In this document: positions 12,501-25,350 of the stretch, one piece after another
Position numbering within the stretch: the stretch's first letter is position 1
Layout: each line of letters begins with the position of its first letter
Assembly: GCA_036850595.1 (NCBI GenBank)
Contig: CM072148.1
Location: 17,600,731 to 17,664,730, forward strand
DNA length: 64,000 nucleotides
DNA from: Rhyacichthys aspro
Lineage: Eukaryota; Chordata; Actinopteri; Gobiiformes; Rhyacichthyidae
Direction: 5' to 3'
The notes under the pieces: generated by a model
The model's input: the letters and a program-made list of their open reading frames with translations, nothing else
What the model was told of the DNA's origin: nothing
The model's database searches: none
Translations under genes and position numbers: made by a program

Positions 12501-13076
12501 GCAACAACAACAACAAAAAATAAAACAACACTAATGTACTAAACAACATGGCAAGCAAATGACAAAAATAGATAATGACCCACAGTTCCTTCCTCTGGAT
12601 GAGCTCCAGTCGGGCACGGTCATGTTGGCCACCAGAGCAGGCAGATGCTCCGTGTTTGGGTTGGCTCGCTCTCAGTGGAATTGATCCATGCAGACAATGG
12701 ACTGTGTGCACTGCTCTTTTAGATGGGTTAAAGATGATTCAGAGAGAAGGGGGCAATGTCAAATGGCCTTTGTCAACCTCTCTTCTTTTATCACCGCTGA
12801 CCTAACTCGCAGATAAAGACAGAGCACTGCAATTGACCTGCTTTTCAGATGACCTGACCTGAGGTAGAATCTGATTGTTGAGAATTTTTAAACCTGGCAA
12901 AAAGTAAAAAGAAATCCCACAGGGCTTTTACAATTATAATTTGCTCTGCATGCTCACCAAGTTGGTAAAGCAATTACAGCAATTTTACTGACAAAAAACA
13001 TGGTGAATTAAGCCCTAATTCTTTTGCATTGAAATCAATTTTGCTGCATGTTTAGGAGCTGACTAAACAGTGGCAG

Positions 13077-13078
<2 letters not shown>
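9503..13078. other. Intergenic, no gene seen
   Basis: Unremarkable AT-rich sequence. It includes a perfect 11-bp hairpin (12,184-12,194 with 12,203-12,213, 8-nt loop) and an A/T-only simple stretch at 12,396-12,470. Short open frames such as 11,227-11,460 show no domain or family resemblance. Confidence 0.45.
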
Positions 13079-13158
<80 letters not shown>

Positions 13159-13172
13159 CTATATATATATAT
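13079..13172. repeat. (CA)n microsatellite followed by short (TA)n
   Basis: An uninterrupted CA dinucleotide array runs 13,079-13,157 (about 39 units), then a short TA run. Likely polymorphic in length. The poly Cys-Val frame on the minus strand is an artefact of the repeat. Confidence 0.97.
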
Positions 13173-13394
13173 AAGAAAAAGATTACCACATGCAGTCATC
13201 ATGAATGTTAACCTAACCAGGTCAGGACTCACACATTAACTTCAAACTCCCAGTAAAAAGTCCAGTTTTGTGTTGCCATCCTCCACCAGAACCTACCTCC
13301 TTCTGCTGAAAACAAGTATAGAAAGAGCAGGTCTGTTTATATGAGCAATAATGGGGGTATGTTTAATTTGTTGATAGAGACATTACTTTTTTGT

Positions 13395-13515
13395 GTTAAT
13401 AAAGTAGGGGATGTCCGAGGACCTCTGATAATTCTTTTTATTAAACCCCAAGACATTTCGATTTACAATGAGTCTTCTTCAGGGCAGTTAGCACAACGGG
13501 CATGTAGGATGCTTT
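13395..13515 (-). mobile_element. Possible Penelope-like or LINE terminal fragment
   Basis: On the minus strand this reads CTGAAGAAGACTCATTGTAA, then ATCGAAATGTCTTGGGG and a T/A-rich end. The 'CTGAAGAAG ... CGAAA(T)GTC' layout recalls the degenerate hammerhead-like ends of Penelope-like retroelements. No reverse transcriptase or GIY-YIG coding sequence is visible nearby, so only a solo end is proposed. Confidence 0.3.
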
Positions 13516-16500
13516 TTGAGCATTTGGTCATGTGGCTTTAATCATTTGACAAAAAACAAAGTTAAACACATTACACCCATAAAAAAAAATAAATAAAAAA
13601 AATACGTATTACCACATAATGCAATAACACTAAGAAGACGAACACATCCAAAAAGCACAAAAAATAATTAAATAAACAAACATACAAAAAATTGTACACA
13701 ATATAAGGGTAATGAACCCAACCAAATACAAGCTAAATTTTAAAACATAGTTTATAAACATTGTAGGATGTTATTTGCAGTAGAGTGGCGAAAGTCATGA
13801 CACATTAAAGAGCATATCAAGATGAAAACACAATGTAATCAATGTGAAACATTTGACACTGAGTGAAGGCAGATCTCTGCTTTCACATAAGAGTAAATAA
13901 TAGTGTACACAGGAACCATCATTCATGGAAACAACAATGATTTTCAGGTAATAGGAGTGTACATAATGTCATTCACTTTACTTGTGTGTGTTCTTGGAAA
14001 TGGTGAAAAGGTAAAAAGCATACATGTAAGAAACTGTACATTTTTATTGACAGTTGGACATTTCACAGTTAGCTCTCACATTGCAGACAGCAGAGCTATT
14101 TACCTCTATCTGGTGTCTTGAAAGACCAAAGCCCTGTTGTCCTTTCACTTCCTCTTATGTCTCATCCTGTTGAGATGGGATGCTGAGCAATGCTATTCCA
14201 GTTGGCTAACTGTGTAGTTCTTTGAGTAATTGTGAAGTTTCAAAGGCTTGTCTTCCCAATTCTCCTTTATTCCCCATATTTGACTTTATTAGACAGATAC
14301 AGATTAAAATGACATTGTAGGGAGATATAGTGGCATAGCAGGAGTCTTCCTATATTACTTTGTCTGAACTCTCCAGGGAAGGACAGGGCATTTCCAGGCC
14401 AGTGGGGACATATTATCCTTTCAGCAGGCTCGGAGACCGCTTTGGGATTCGTTTCCCTTTGGACTGTCCTCCACACATGTCCAGGAGGCTTACTTAAACT
14501 TTTCACTATGTTCTGCAGTGTATTCTAAGCATCATGAGGAATATGATTGTAACCTTGAAACATGGTATCTCATGGTTGGTATTTCAAACTTACTTAAACT
14601 TAAACCTAAAGACTACTTAAACTTTTCCCCTGACATTGTACTGAAACTTTGCATTGTTAAACATGTTTTCTCATTGTGACTATGCTTTAGTAAACTGAAC
14701 TTACCTTGTCACCCAGTACATACAAAACCAATCACACTTACATTAATCTATATTCAATTAATCGTATTCATAAAGCACAGTCTTCACACAGTACATGATC
14801 AGTTTTCAGTTTATTCAATGTAAAGCCCATTAAAGTTTTACTCTTAACACACACACAATCAATGCACTGTGATACAGTAGGAGCAGTAACCTCGTACTAT
14901 TCTTCCCATTAATTAAAGATACACAAATGTCCAACTTTGTGAAGCACAGTTGGGCACTCCTTTATCTGCTGCTTATCAGTTATGTATTCTCCTGTCATTA
15001 AATCTTGATTAATTCCACTTAATCCATCCCATCTTTCTGTCGTCTTTCAATGATTGATTCAAAATGAATTAATGAGTCATGATTGCCAAGTTATGCATGT
15101 TTGAAGCTCCTTATGCTACATTTATTATACTTATGTTAGTCCACATAATTGAATTAGAATAGATGCATTTTGAGTCTATGTCAATGTAGACATACAATTT
15201 CATAAAAAATAAAATAAAAATTATACTGCATTATACAGCATGCATTTTATCTTGTCTCAGAATGTAAAAGTCTGACTTTTCTGTTTGCTGTGCTGGTTGT
15301 TTTCAGGATAAAATTTATGTGGTGTTCTTGATGCCACATTAATCACAGTCACACAACATATTTCTCAGCCTTATGAGACTTAACTTTCTTTCTTACACTG
15401 GTTTGGAGACCTGTGTTTTGTTTATATTAGAACCCGGAGTGTTGCTCCCTGATACTGAACATCTGAAAAGTCCAAAAGAGCAGTCTATATTGACATCGGC
15501 CTGACCTGAAAAGTATCCCCATCTGAGCCGCAGACTGGCTGCTGTGTCCCCAAACTATAGTGGAAAGGAGCACTCAAACTCCAAAGCTGGAGTGGTATAA
15601 TGAGGCAACCCGGGAACGCTGGTCTTATTTCACAGCTAGCCTCTAAAAGGTTAGCCCAGCCCAATTAATTCTGCTAGTTATAAAGGTCAGGGCTCTGTGT
15701 TAAAGGGCTTGGGAAAAGCTGTACAAGGGGCCCTCACTGCCACCTCATTACTTAGGCTTTATCATACTTTATTATGGAGTCGAAGACATTGTTTAAACAT
15801 GATTGGAGAGAGCTAACGAGAAGGCCCGGACTAAAGCCAAAAGCTAATACAAACTAAGTCCTGGTCATAGTTGAGCCTTTAGACGGTAAAGCTTTTCTGG
15901 TCAGTCTGACCTCATTGTGACATCTCCTCCACACGAGCCAGATGAAGGTTTGACAAAGTATAGAGTAACAAAACCCAGCTACTTGTCATGGTATGATTTA
16001 TTAGAGCACATGGCAGCTTGACATGCCTTGAGTTGAATGTATAACGAACCAAGCATGATCATGACTTTAGCATTGAGACTCTTGTAATTACATCCTTACG
16101 TCTCTGTATAAGCTTATCAAACACAACCATTTAGTTATTCTATAGTTTTCTTTGATTTTTGTTTGTAGATCCGCAAATTAAGGCTTGGGTGCGGTAGAAT
16201 TTCATTATAAAACTTCCAAAATGTGAAGAGTGCTATGTAGACTAACAGCATAAAAATATTAGTTTACAAGCTCACCTTAGCGTTCACAATTAATTCACAC
16301 AAAATAACTTAAGACAACAAATTAACACCAGATAGCGACATAGCTTGAAAAAGAAACCATAAACCCCTTAAAGGACAGAGCAGCAGGCTCAATACATACC
16401 CTCTCCTTCTGCTTTCAATTAATAATAGTCTTTCTACTGCTTTATAGGCAAACTTTCGAAAACAATCATGCCAAATCACAAAATCAGTGGAATAATAAAT

Positions 16501-17594
16501 TTACTTCCCTCTTCTTGTCACTTTCTGTCGAGCACGGGGCCAAAAGCAATATTTTCACCTGATTTCCAGCCTCTACATTTCACTAAATTGGTGTCTGTGC
16601 CAAAGGAAGAACAACAAAGTATTTTTAAATAAAATGAAAAAGGATATAGTCCCTAAGACTCATTGCTATTGGGTTCATAATCTGCTAAATATATTATAGT
16701 TAAATGTGCTACATATATCTGGATTTGTTTTTCTTGTGGCCCTAACATTAAACTTTTTTTTACATTTATGAGGATATTGACTCACAGGCATGAAAAGTCT
16801 ATGTCTGTTTCTTTATCTGCTCAATATTACAACCATGTAAATGTTAAAGTTAGCCTTGAGTACTGGGCACCCGTCTGTGGCCAATACACTCAAACAAACT
16901 TGGGATACATGAAGCATTTTAAATCCTTCTACAAATAAATATTTTATCTTCATTGGAAAAGAGTTTAAAGAAAAATAAAAATCAGTGTCAGTATAAAACA
17001 CATTCTTTAAAGTTCTCATAAAGCATTTAACTTTTGATGTTTATTCCTGCATTGATTAATGGATTTTTCATTTTTTTATTTTATTCCTTGTGAGAACATG
17101 CTAAATATTTAATGGTGGTTTGTCTTTTGGAATATTATTACAATCATGTTACTATGTGACACTAAATCAATGCTATTTTTTTATGCTGTCATATATCTGC
17201 ACCAACCTTCTTCTTTATTCTGTTCTGGAAATGGTTTTGGGATTCTCTGAGGGCGCTAAAAGAGGTGTTTATTAGGGAGGAGAACGCCTGGGCTTTTCTG
17301 CTTTCGCTGGAAGGAAGCAATAAATGAATGGATGATATAAAGTCAACAATTGATACCTGAAGCTACTTTTTACACAGTCTACATTTCCAACTCCAGGCTG
17401 TGCTGAATGTGTGCATTATCAAGAATTCTGTGTTGCCTTTTCTCAATGACCATCGGGTGTGCTTGCTTTGAAAATCCAAGACTCATCTGAGGCCAAGGCT
17501 AATGCCCCTAAAGAAAGTTGAGATTTGAATCTGATATTTGGACTTTAGTTTTGAAAATATTGGATCATATTTTCGCCAAATTTTCTTTGTATTA
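13516..17594. other. Intergenic, no gene seen
   Basis: AT-rich, with A-rich simple sequence at 13,580-13,740. Positions 15,440-15,800 are GC-richer and non-repetitive, without coding signal. Nothing else is supported. Confidence 0.45.
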
Positions 17595-18219
17595 CAGTTG
17601 TCCCTCACTATAATGCGGTTCACCTTTCGCGGCCTTGCTGTTTCACAGATTTTTTTTAGTGCAATTTTGCCTGTTTTTTTTTTTTTTTTTTTTTTACAGC
17701 GTATGAACGCGCATTGTGTTCTGCGTCTTGATTGGCTAAGGAAGAACTCGCGCATTGTGTTCTGCGTCCTGATTGGCTGTAGGGACTGTAGACCATTGTC
17801 AATCAATCTCCTCCGTGCCGTGTCTCCTGTACAGTACAGAATGTGTTCAGCTTGCCAAATTTACATAAATGTTCGATCGCTAGCAGTGTGACTCTGAAGT
17901 GCTGTATGTTTGCAAGTTTTCTCCCCGACAAAACCCACAATGTCGACGAAACGTTCTGCACCGACAAAGGCACCTGCGGTCGCACCTAAAAGGCAGAGGA
18001 AGATGCTAAGGTTTGAACTTTGAGAGTGTTTAAACAAGAGAGAAATGTGAGAAAATGTTAATGCCTGTCTGAGAAAAGTGTATAAAGTGTGTGGTGAGGG
18101 GTTTTACAGCCTTAAAACATATATAATAATTGTAAAAAATAAAGCTGACTATTTGGCAGATTTCGCCTATTGCAGGTTATTTTTAGAGCGTAACCTCTGC
18201 GATAAACGAGGGACCACTG
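17595..18219 (+). mobile_element. Internally deleted pogo/Tigger-like DNA transposon, copy 1
   Basis: The element starts CAGTTGTCCCTCACTATAAT and ends with the complement of CAGTGGTCCCTCGTTTATCG, so the ends are related inverted repeats beginning CAGT. A TA dinucleotide lies directly outside each end (17,593-17,594 and 18,220-18,221), the target duplication expected of Tc1/mariner-superfamily elements. CAGT ends and a lysine/arginine-rich protein start fit the pogo/Tigger branch. Inside are a poly-T run, two 41-bp units each with an inverted CCAAT box (from 17,709 and 17,750), and a truncated transposase start at 17,940. The catalytic part is missing, so the copy is non-autonomous. Confidence 0.75.
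17940..18023 (+). pseudogene. Truncated N-terminus of pogo/Tigger-type transposase
   Basis: ATG opens 27 codons before TGA. The peptide starts MSTKRSAPTKAPAV and continues with a basic APKRQRKML segment, the composition seen at the start of Tigger-like transposases ahead of the CENP-B-type helix-turn-helix. The helix-turn-helix and the DDE catalytic domain are absent. The frame runs into unrelated sequence and stops, consistent with an internal deletion in the parent element. The second copy (29,636-30,287) lost the frame after only about five codons, so the two deletions have different breakpoints. Confidence 0.55.
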
Positions 18220-18299
18220 TATTCACATTAACTTATTAAAAGTTCCTAAGTCCAGAGGTAATGATCCAACAGTCACAGGGAAGCTCAGAGTAGAGGTCC

Positions 18300-18475
18300 A
18301 CAACCAAAGCAGGCAGCTAAGGTTCATGAATGTGTTACCGATGCCCACAGGACACCTCCACTGGTGGTGTTCTGGGCATGTCCCACTAAGAGAAGACCTG
18401 GCAGATACAGGATGGATATCTCTTAGATGACTATTAAACAGGAGAGGCTGAAGGAAAGTTTCTGGAGAAAGGCAC
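18300..18475 (+). mobile_element. Degenerate LINE 3'-region fragment
   Basis: Runs such as GGACACCTCCACTGGTGGTG and TTCTGGGCATGTCCCAC, then AGAAGACCTGGCAGA, follow the order of a very common fish non-LTR retrotransposon segment. In intact copies that segment ends in a basic 'GRPRTRWRDY'-like peptide. Here the frame is broken and the match is patchy, so this is an old fragment. Clade assignment (RTE- or L1-like) is uncertain and rests on memory. Confidence 0.4.
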
Positions 18476-21400
18476 CCAGCCTCACATAAAGAGAAGAAAA
18501 AGGTATGAAATTGGAAGTTTCTCTGCTTAGAAGCTCCTCACAAAGACGGCAAACACTCACTCAAAACATTCAGTCAGTTGTGCAGGCACCTGAGGCATTG
18601 TGAGGCGTAGGCTGAAATCAGATCAAAGGCCAGAACCTGAAATAATTAAAACAGATCCTTCGCCTGCCTGTGAAAATGAATCCATTACTTTTCCAGCACA
18701 ATGAAATCCCTGCTGTGTACTTGCACCTAGCTTTGTTATCAAAGACCATATTAAAATCAGTAATACAGAGGGAAATTGAAGGTAAAGTTGTGCAAACTGG
18801 TTAATACCCTGTTCCAACCAGAATAAATTTATATCAGCCAAGCAAATGAAAAGGGTAATGATATTTTTTTTTAAGGGAAGGAAAAGCAGACTCTCATCGC
18901 ACAAACACACTGAAACAGCGAGCTCTTAGGGTGAGGAGATAAAAAACGGTGTCACTGTGCTTCTCACTGTTGAGTGCAACATTTTATCGGCTCATCCGCA
19001 TTGGAATCTAAAGCACTTAATTACATAAGTCTGAAGAGGAAGGTGTAGCGGAAGAGGCCGTGCCAAATCTCCAGCGCTGCCTGACACCTACCTTCTTACT
19101 GTGATAATTAGCTGACCCTGTAGTGACACACGAGCGGAGGTGGCACAGTAAAGGGTTGTGTGGAAAAAAACACTGTACAATAGGAATACAGTGTTGCAGA
19201 CAGTCAATATTATTTTAATTTATTTTTTTATTTAGTGTTTATTCAGTTCATCATGAAATTAAAAATAAATAAGTAAATACATACGTTAAGAAAATGCAAA
19301 CGGTGTTGTAGTCAGTTAAAGTCTACTCAGAAAGTCATGATGAAAGTTTTCCACACTCATTTTCATAGTCTATGAGCCGTCCCTTTATTCAAAGAACAGA
19401 AAGAAGAATAACTGACTGTACCTCTAAAATAACTTGTCACTATAACAACGTCCTTAATATAATGCCTTCTGAGCATCTGCTGCAGCCCCACATAATACTA
19501 AATTAAAACAAATGGAGTGTTAAGAGGACGCAGTAACAACTAGTCCATTGTTCTCCTCCCACGTTTGTGTGATTAAAAGTGTATGGACGTTTTTCCACAG
19601 GCTCCTTATGTGGAGATCACTTCTAAAGGCAGCTTTTAAAACTTTTTTTTATACTTTTGCATATATAACTGTAGGTCATAAAACATGCAAATATTTCTTT
19701 ACGTCAGTTATTTGCGCTTCAGTAAAAGAAGAATCCCATGATGTTTTTGCAGTGCTTTATCCTTTTTAAATCTTCAAACCCATAACAAACACACACCAGC
19801 TCGGCCTTTTTCTATGATGTTGTATGACACCTAATGAAACCTTCAATGAATCCATTCTCTGAGAGATGCCATTAATATCAAGCAGTAATTGTTCTCTTAA
19901 AAGCTCACCTTCAAAACTAAATTGCTGATGCACTGAGAGTGTTTGATCATAGTTTAATAGAGGAATAAAAAAATCAATCTCAGTGCATGAGAGACTCTAG
20001 TACCATCTCCAGAGAAAATAGAGCTTTCACATAACCCACCTCCTCATGCAGCGTTTTATTGCAGAGAAGTAGTTTCAGCAACAAATGTGGAACCAAGTAC
20101 AAAATGTTGTTTTTTTGGCAGGACTACGTTGGATTTTAAGAAGCAGTGTCTCTGTTATTCACCTCAAAAACACAAGACACAAGTAGTTTATTGGATTTTC
20201 TTTTAATAATGAGAAAATGTCTCATTCATTTACTTATTTTATCAACTAAACTTTATAACATTAGTTAATATAAGACAAAGCTTAGCAGGATGAAATGGTT
20301 AGACTACATCCTAAACCTAATATATAATTTAATATAATCCAACTTTAGCCTTTTTTTTGTTTAAACTGATGAGAGCACTGACCCTATAATGTCACTATAT
20401 TTTATTGCACTAAAACAAAGGGGAAAATTATCATTATTTGTAGGTTATTATGCTATTATTTTAGTGGACTGTCCAAATTCAGATGGAATTGGGTTGTATG
20501 TGGCCCCTGAACTAAAATGAGTTTGAAACTGGTTTAAAAGCAGAGGTGGATTCCTGCTTCTCTCATGGGACACAAGGAACAATCACTGTGTGAGTGTAGG
20601 AGGGCCACTGGCTGAAGATACTTTAAAGAGGACTCTGGTTAAAAATGTTTTTTGAGAGTCACTCATTAAACTCCTTGGGCATTATTACGATAGTTTGCCT
20701 GCACTGAGCTCAATCCCTGGGTATTGTGTTTCTCAGAGGAGCAGAATTTAGCCCCGTTTGACATTTTTGGAGTAAATCAGGCCCATTGATCAGGGACTTT
20801 CCAACCATGACGCAGACAATTGGGATTGACCAGTTGTGTTTCTGAAGAGGAGAAGTTTTTCAAGGATAAACAAGAAAATTACAGCAAGAAATGTAAAGTT
20901 TAACCATAGAAAAAAAACAAAAAGCTGAAAATCATACACCAGAGATACTTGCATGAAAAACGCTGAACTGAAGAAAGATACTGGGAAGAGTGATATGTGG
21001 CAGCACTTTGATCTCACTAATCTGCTCACACTTTACTGTCACTTACCGTTAACGTGCATTAGTCACGAAAGACTCTGCCTGAGATCTTTGTGCATTTCTC
21101 TTGTACAAAGTTGGTGATTGTGATAGCTCCTGTCAGCATCTGTCCAAAACACTTAAAAGCATCAAGAGTCGACTACAAAATGTGTCAGATGAATCCCAGG
21201 CACGTTGAGCGTAGGGGTCTTTAAAAGCTTGTTGGCAGCACACTTGCATTAATATTTATTCATGCATTTGAATAGAAGAAGCAGATTTCTCAGAAGCTAT
21301 TTTTCCGTGGTTTTTTTTTTTTTGGACACATTAACATGCACACGGGCATCCACATCACAGGACGACATATGAAAATGCATTTTCTGATGAATATCTATTG

Positions 21401-21960
21401 TTGAATTGTTTGTTGAGGACAATGATTCATGTGAAATCAAAATATTTAATTGTGTTCCTTCAGCTGGAGCTTCTTTCTTCTTCTGCAGCCGAAATCATCA
21501 AACCCACACCTGATTTATAACATGGCTTTTTGAAAAATATTTATTGGGGTCGAGGCAACTTTCATAACTCCACCTCATTGAAATACAGGTGTCAAGGCTA
21601 CCATATTATTCTCCTCTTGTGCATTGAATGGTAAAGAGAGGATGACTTGCGCCTTGAGCCTGCGTCACTTTTTCAAAACCTTTTCTAAAGTTTTGTTAAT
21701 CATTTGTGGAGTTCTCAAACATAATTGAGGTCTGATTAAAAAAAAAAAAATCAAAAAAAAAATCAAAAGACTCACAGCAGTTTCCCTTGGTAGAAATCCT
21801 TTTGAGCTAATTGTTCTTTGATGGGTTGTATGTCTATTTAATTGTATCTATAGATGGTTTATTCAGTGTAAATTGGTTCTGTCCTCTGGAAAACGTTTAA
21901 AGTTTAAATGTGTGTTTAAAAGTGTGGGCATGAACAATACAGACAATAGTCATTATATTT
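18476..21960. other. Intergenic, no gene seen
   Basis: Mostly AT-rich. Positions 18,985-19,150 are GC-richer, contain TTAATTA and TAATTAG cores, and may be a noncoding regulatory block. Poly-T or poly-A runs occur at 21,311 and about 21,740-21,766. No exon or repeat family recognised. Confidence 0.4.
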
Positions 21961-22100
21961 GGGGGCGGCCGCCCCCCCACAGGGACACCCCCCCCCCCCC
22001 CCCCCCCCCCCCCCGCGGGGGCCCGCCCCCCACACCCCCCCCCGCCCCGGGGGGGGGGTCCCCCCCCCCCCGGCGCCCCAAGCCGGGGCCGGGGGGGTTT
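21961..22100. other. Almost pure G/C homopolymer tract, probable assembly artefact
   Basis: About 140 bp consist almost entirely of C and G runs, including an uninterrupted C run of about 30, inside AT-rich DNA. A NotI-type GCGGCCGC palindrome sits at 21,965-21,972. Open frames across it encode only proline- or glycine-rich low complexity and are not genes. Stretched homopolymers suggest poor base calling or gap filling. If real, the tract could form G-quadruplex or i-motif structures. Confidence 0.6.
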
Positions 22101-23110
22101 GGGTTGGACCATAAAGCAACCATTTAACATTCTACCGCTGACAAAATAAACAACATGGAGTTGGTCAGATTGCACAAAATGACCTGGTCATAGGCAACTA
22201 CTGCATTTTTGACGTGTTTGACATCCTAAAATCCTATAAAAAGTTTCCTTCACATGCTTTTTGCACATGCAGTTCAGTCCATTGCAGCACACAGTTGAAA
22301 AATGAACAATATTTAAAGCCATAGTTTCAACAAAACATAAGCATAAATCTAAAAGCTCGTAGTGTGAACATTGCCCAAAATACCCTTAAGTTTTCAACAG
22401 CATCTACTCACACGGGGAATATCTGGTCAGAGGCGCTCGGGTAAAAAGGAGAAAGTTGTTTTTGTACCATCTTTGTCACAAGTGCTGTCTAACCCACAGA
22501 AGGATACTGGCAGCCATGTCGAGTGTCTTCTCTGACCATGTGGACCTGCCTCTGCCTTTTATTTCATTACTTTTCCTCTTATCTACCCCTTCTCCAGCCT
22601 CCCTCTTGTGCTTTGCGATAGGACCGTGCCTGGAAAGGTGCACCCTGCTCTCTCTTGCTGTCCACTGAAGCGGCCCCGATGAGGTGCTTTCCACTTCACA
22701 ACAGCATTATGCATCAATTATTCAGAAGCCCTGAAATAAAGCAGTTTGCCTCCTCTATCTCTTAAGGAGCAAAGAGAGAATTCCAAATCAAAAAGGAGCT
22801 GCGAAGTGGCCATGATTGTCATACTTGAGCAATTAAAAACATGGCTTTTGAAAAAGATTCAAAGAGGGAATAGATAGTCCCAGCTTCAGTAAGTACAGTT
22901 TTTTGCAGATCAGATGTAAGTAATAGATTATTCCCATTCATGTTTTACTTTGTATCACATTCTGAAGTGAATAATTCATTGTCTCCTCTTGGGTACACTC
23001 GGTGTTAAAGTTACAGTCTAAATGCAGGAATTGTAATCGTTTTGTCGCAAAAAAAAAAAAAAAATCCTGTGACTGATCTTAATGAAAGTCAGTCACACAC
23101 ACACAACATA
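22101..23110. other. Intergenic, no gene seen
   Basis: Plain AT-rich sequence with a poly-A run at 23,048. Open frames around 22,456-22,694 overlap on both strands without domain content and are not called. Confidence 0.45.
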
Positions 23111-23250
23111 TTTTGGTAACACTTTATAATAACGATACATTATTAAGTGATAGATATTAAACTAAACTTAATTATTTCCAAAGCATTACTTCTACATGAA
23201 TTCTCAGCGTTACGTTTTAAACATTGTTATTAGTGGTTTATTGCTGTGTT
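23111..23250. mobile_element. Fragment of a fish interspersed repeat (GGTAACACTTTATAATAA end)
   Basis: TTTTGGTAACACTTTATAAT at about 23,109-23,128 matches the start of a repeat I recall as very abundant in fish genomes ('TTTGGTAACACTTTACAATAA'). The AT-rich body follows, but no far end was found. Family and class are not assigned. Confidence 0.35.
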
Positions 23251-25285
23251 AACATGTGTGATATAATAAATGTATATGTTCCTTAAAATTTTAAATACAA
23301 TAATAATATTTCCATTTTGAAAAACAGGAGACTATTTCTTTCTATTAACTAATGCTTCTATTTAAAATGTCTTTGGACAAATCTTTTTCCCAATAAAGCA
23401 GAGAAGGAACATCAATGTCTCAGTAAGTTACTGAGACAAAACACTTTTGTGCTTAACTCTGGAGAATCAATGATGGGTTTGTGCTGATTTTAATCAAATG
23501 GAGAAGCAATTCTGTTGAAAACACACCACAAATGTCTGCTGCTCAGAGCTTGTCAAAAGCTGCTTCAGAAGATTTAAAGTAACATCTCATGTACCCTCAC
23601 TTTAACCTTACAACTTACAACTTTCAATAGCAAACCCTTTTAATGTTCTGTCCCTATTTCTCCTGGACTTTTGACCAATGTTGATCTACAGTCGCTGCAT
23701 GTCTCCATGACTGCCTCCATGACTGTTGTCACATTTCTACATCTACAGTCTCTACACTCTGTGAATTCCCAAAAGGCAGGTGCAAGAGTATGTGTCAGGA
23801 GTATGATGTGTAATAAAATATTGAGTACCCACCTGTGGCTCTGTTTATTATAAATCTACACCACACAGTCTTGTACTGCAGTGCGACTGTGATACTTTAA
23901 ATAATCAGTGAATCACAATTCACTTTAAAGTGAAAGGTTATGATAAATGCACGTTCTCTCGGTTTCTATCAGCTTATATCATCTTATTCTAAGGACTTGC
24001 AAACAACATCACTGTGGTATTCATTGTAAATGAATTTCCACAATGGAGGAGCATGTTCTCTATAAAGGCTTCATCTGTAGTCCACTTACCTGGCCCTCTC
24101 TACGTCTATGTCATGAAAAGAGAGCACACTCTGGACTCTTGCATAAATTCTTATTTGTTAAATGAAACAGATACATATAAAAATACTCTTCAGTTCCAAA
24201 CCTTGGTTCAAAGCAGCCACGGTGCAATGTTAATCACAAAGCTTTTAGTGACACAAGATGGATTTCTGTCAGTTTGTGAACTTAAGACGTTAGAATCCAG
24301 CTGCTGCACAAGCTAGTACCATGTGAACAGATGAATTAATAAATAAAAGACAATGGCGCACATTTTTTCTTCTCTTTGCAAACAGCTCTCTGTCCAGTAG
24401 TTTACTGTAAGGCCGTAAATGTTTTCAGCTAATCTGTTTCTTAACATTTAGCCTGGGATATTTTTGACCCTGTTAGACTAAGAAATACTAATGTCTGAAA
24501 GTCAGTGTGTGCCTCTGTTATGAGCAGTTTGATGCCTTTCTGCATCTGTATAGATTGTATTCATATAAAACAGTCTGAATAAAAGTCGTCAATACAGACT
24601 TTAATTGTGCCACTGTAACCCTGTAATCTTAAGAGTAAATGAATTTGAAAGATGATATGTTGGGATTTTATAAAATAGACTTGTACATAGTTGTAAAACT
24701 AGTTCCAGCCAGACAGACCTGTTTCCACTGTGTTTGTTCAAGCATGCCTTCATAGAGTGCAATGGCTATTCATTCATTCATCAATCAAAACTAAAAAGGC
24801 TACTTTGCCCAGATAAACACAAATGCAGCATCCCTGGCTTGTTTTTGCACATATTCTGTTATGTGTACTCCTTTTACATCAGTTCCCTTTAACACTATAG
24901 CTGTCTCCTCTCTGTCTCTCAATACCTCTGTTGCTTCCTCCTGTCGTGAGATTAAGGCAGAAACTCCTTCTCACCTCCATGTTGTCACTGCACCTTTTAG
25001 GATAAACAAAAAAGAACCTATGGAGGTGGAACACACACTATAGAAATGCCACATGCAAGTTAACTCGTACTTGAAAAATTGCTGTGATGGTGTGAAAAGG
25101 ATTTGAACTGGCAGCAGTAGAATCTGTGTGAAAAGACAAGAGATGTGTCCTGAAAGACTGATAAATGCAGAAGTTGAGGAGAATGATTGAAGTTGTCACA
25201 GATTTACTCTCTCCAGGGTCCATTAACATTACATTTCTCATCAATCCTCATGGAGAAGTCGTCATCAGCTTCAGGGAATTAGTGA
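23251..25285. other. Intergenic, no gene seen
   Basis: AT-rich. A short imperfect palindrome around 24,024-24,048 (CATTGTAAATGAATTTCCACAATG) and ATTC repeats at 24,771 are the only structures. No coding signal. Confidence 0.45.
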
Positions 25286-25350
25286 GAAGCTTGGGGGATC
25301 CAGGGTCTTGCTCAAGGACACGTAAGCAGGGATGATGCCATTGATTTGCC
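25286..25350. mobile_element. Small repeat fragment (GTCTTGCTCAAGGACAC)
   Basis: GGGTCTTGCTCAAGGACACG is the core phrase of a widespread fish tRNA-type SINE/LINE repeat. Nothing more of the element is clear on either side. Confidence 0.3.

Noticed and set aside
13035..13232. Minus-strand frame with a Cys-Val repeat
   Set aside because: It is a translation of the (CA)n microsatellite, not a gene.
17538..17891. 117-codon plus-strand frame across the pogo-like copy
   Set aside because: It crosses the left transposon end, the poly-T run and the 41-bp units; composition follows the repeat and not a protein.
21873..22175. Proline- and glycine-rich open frames on both strands
   Set aside because: They exist only because the G/C homopolymer tract lacks stop codons; probable sequence artefact.
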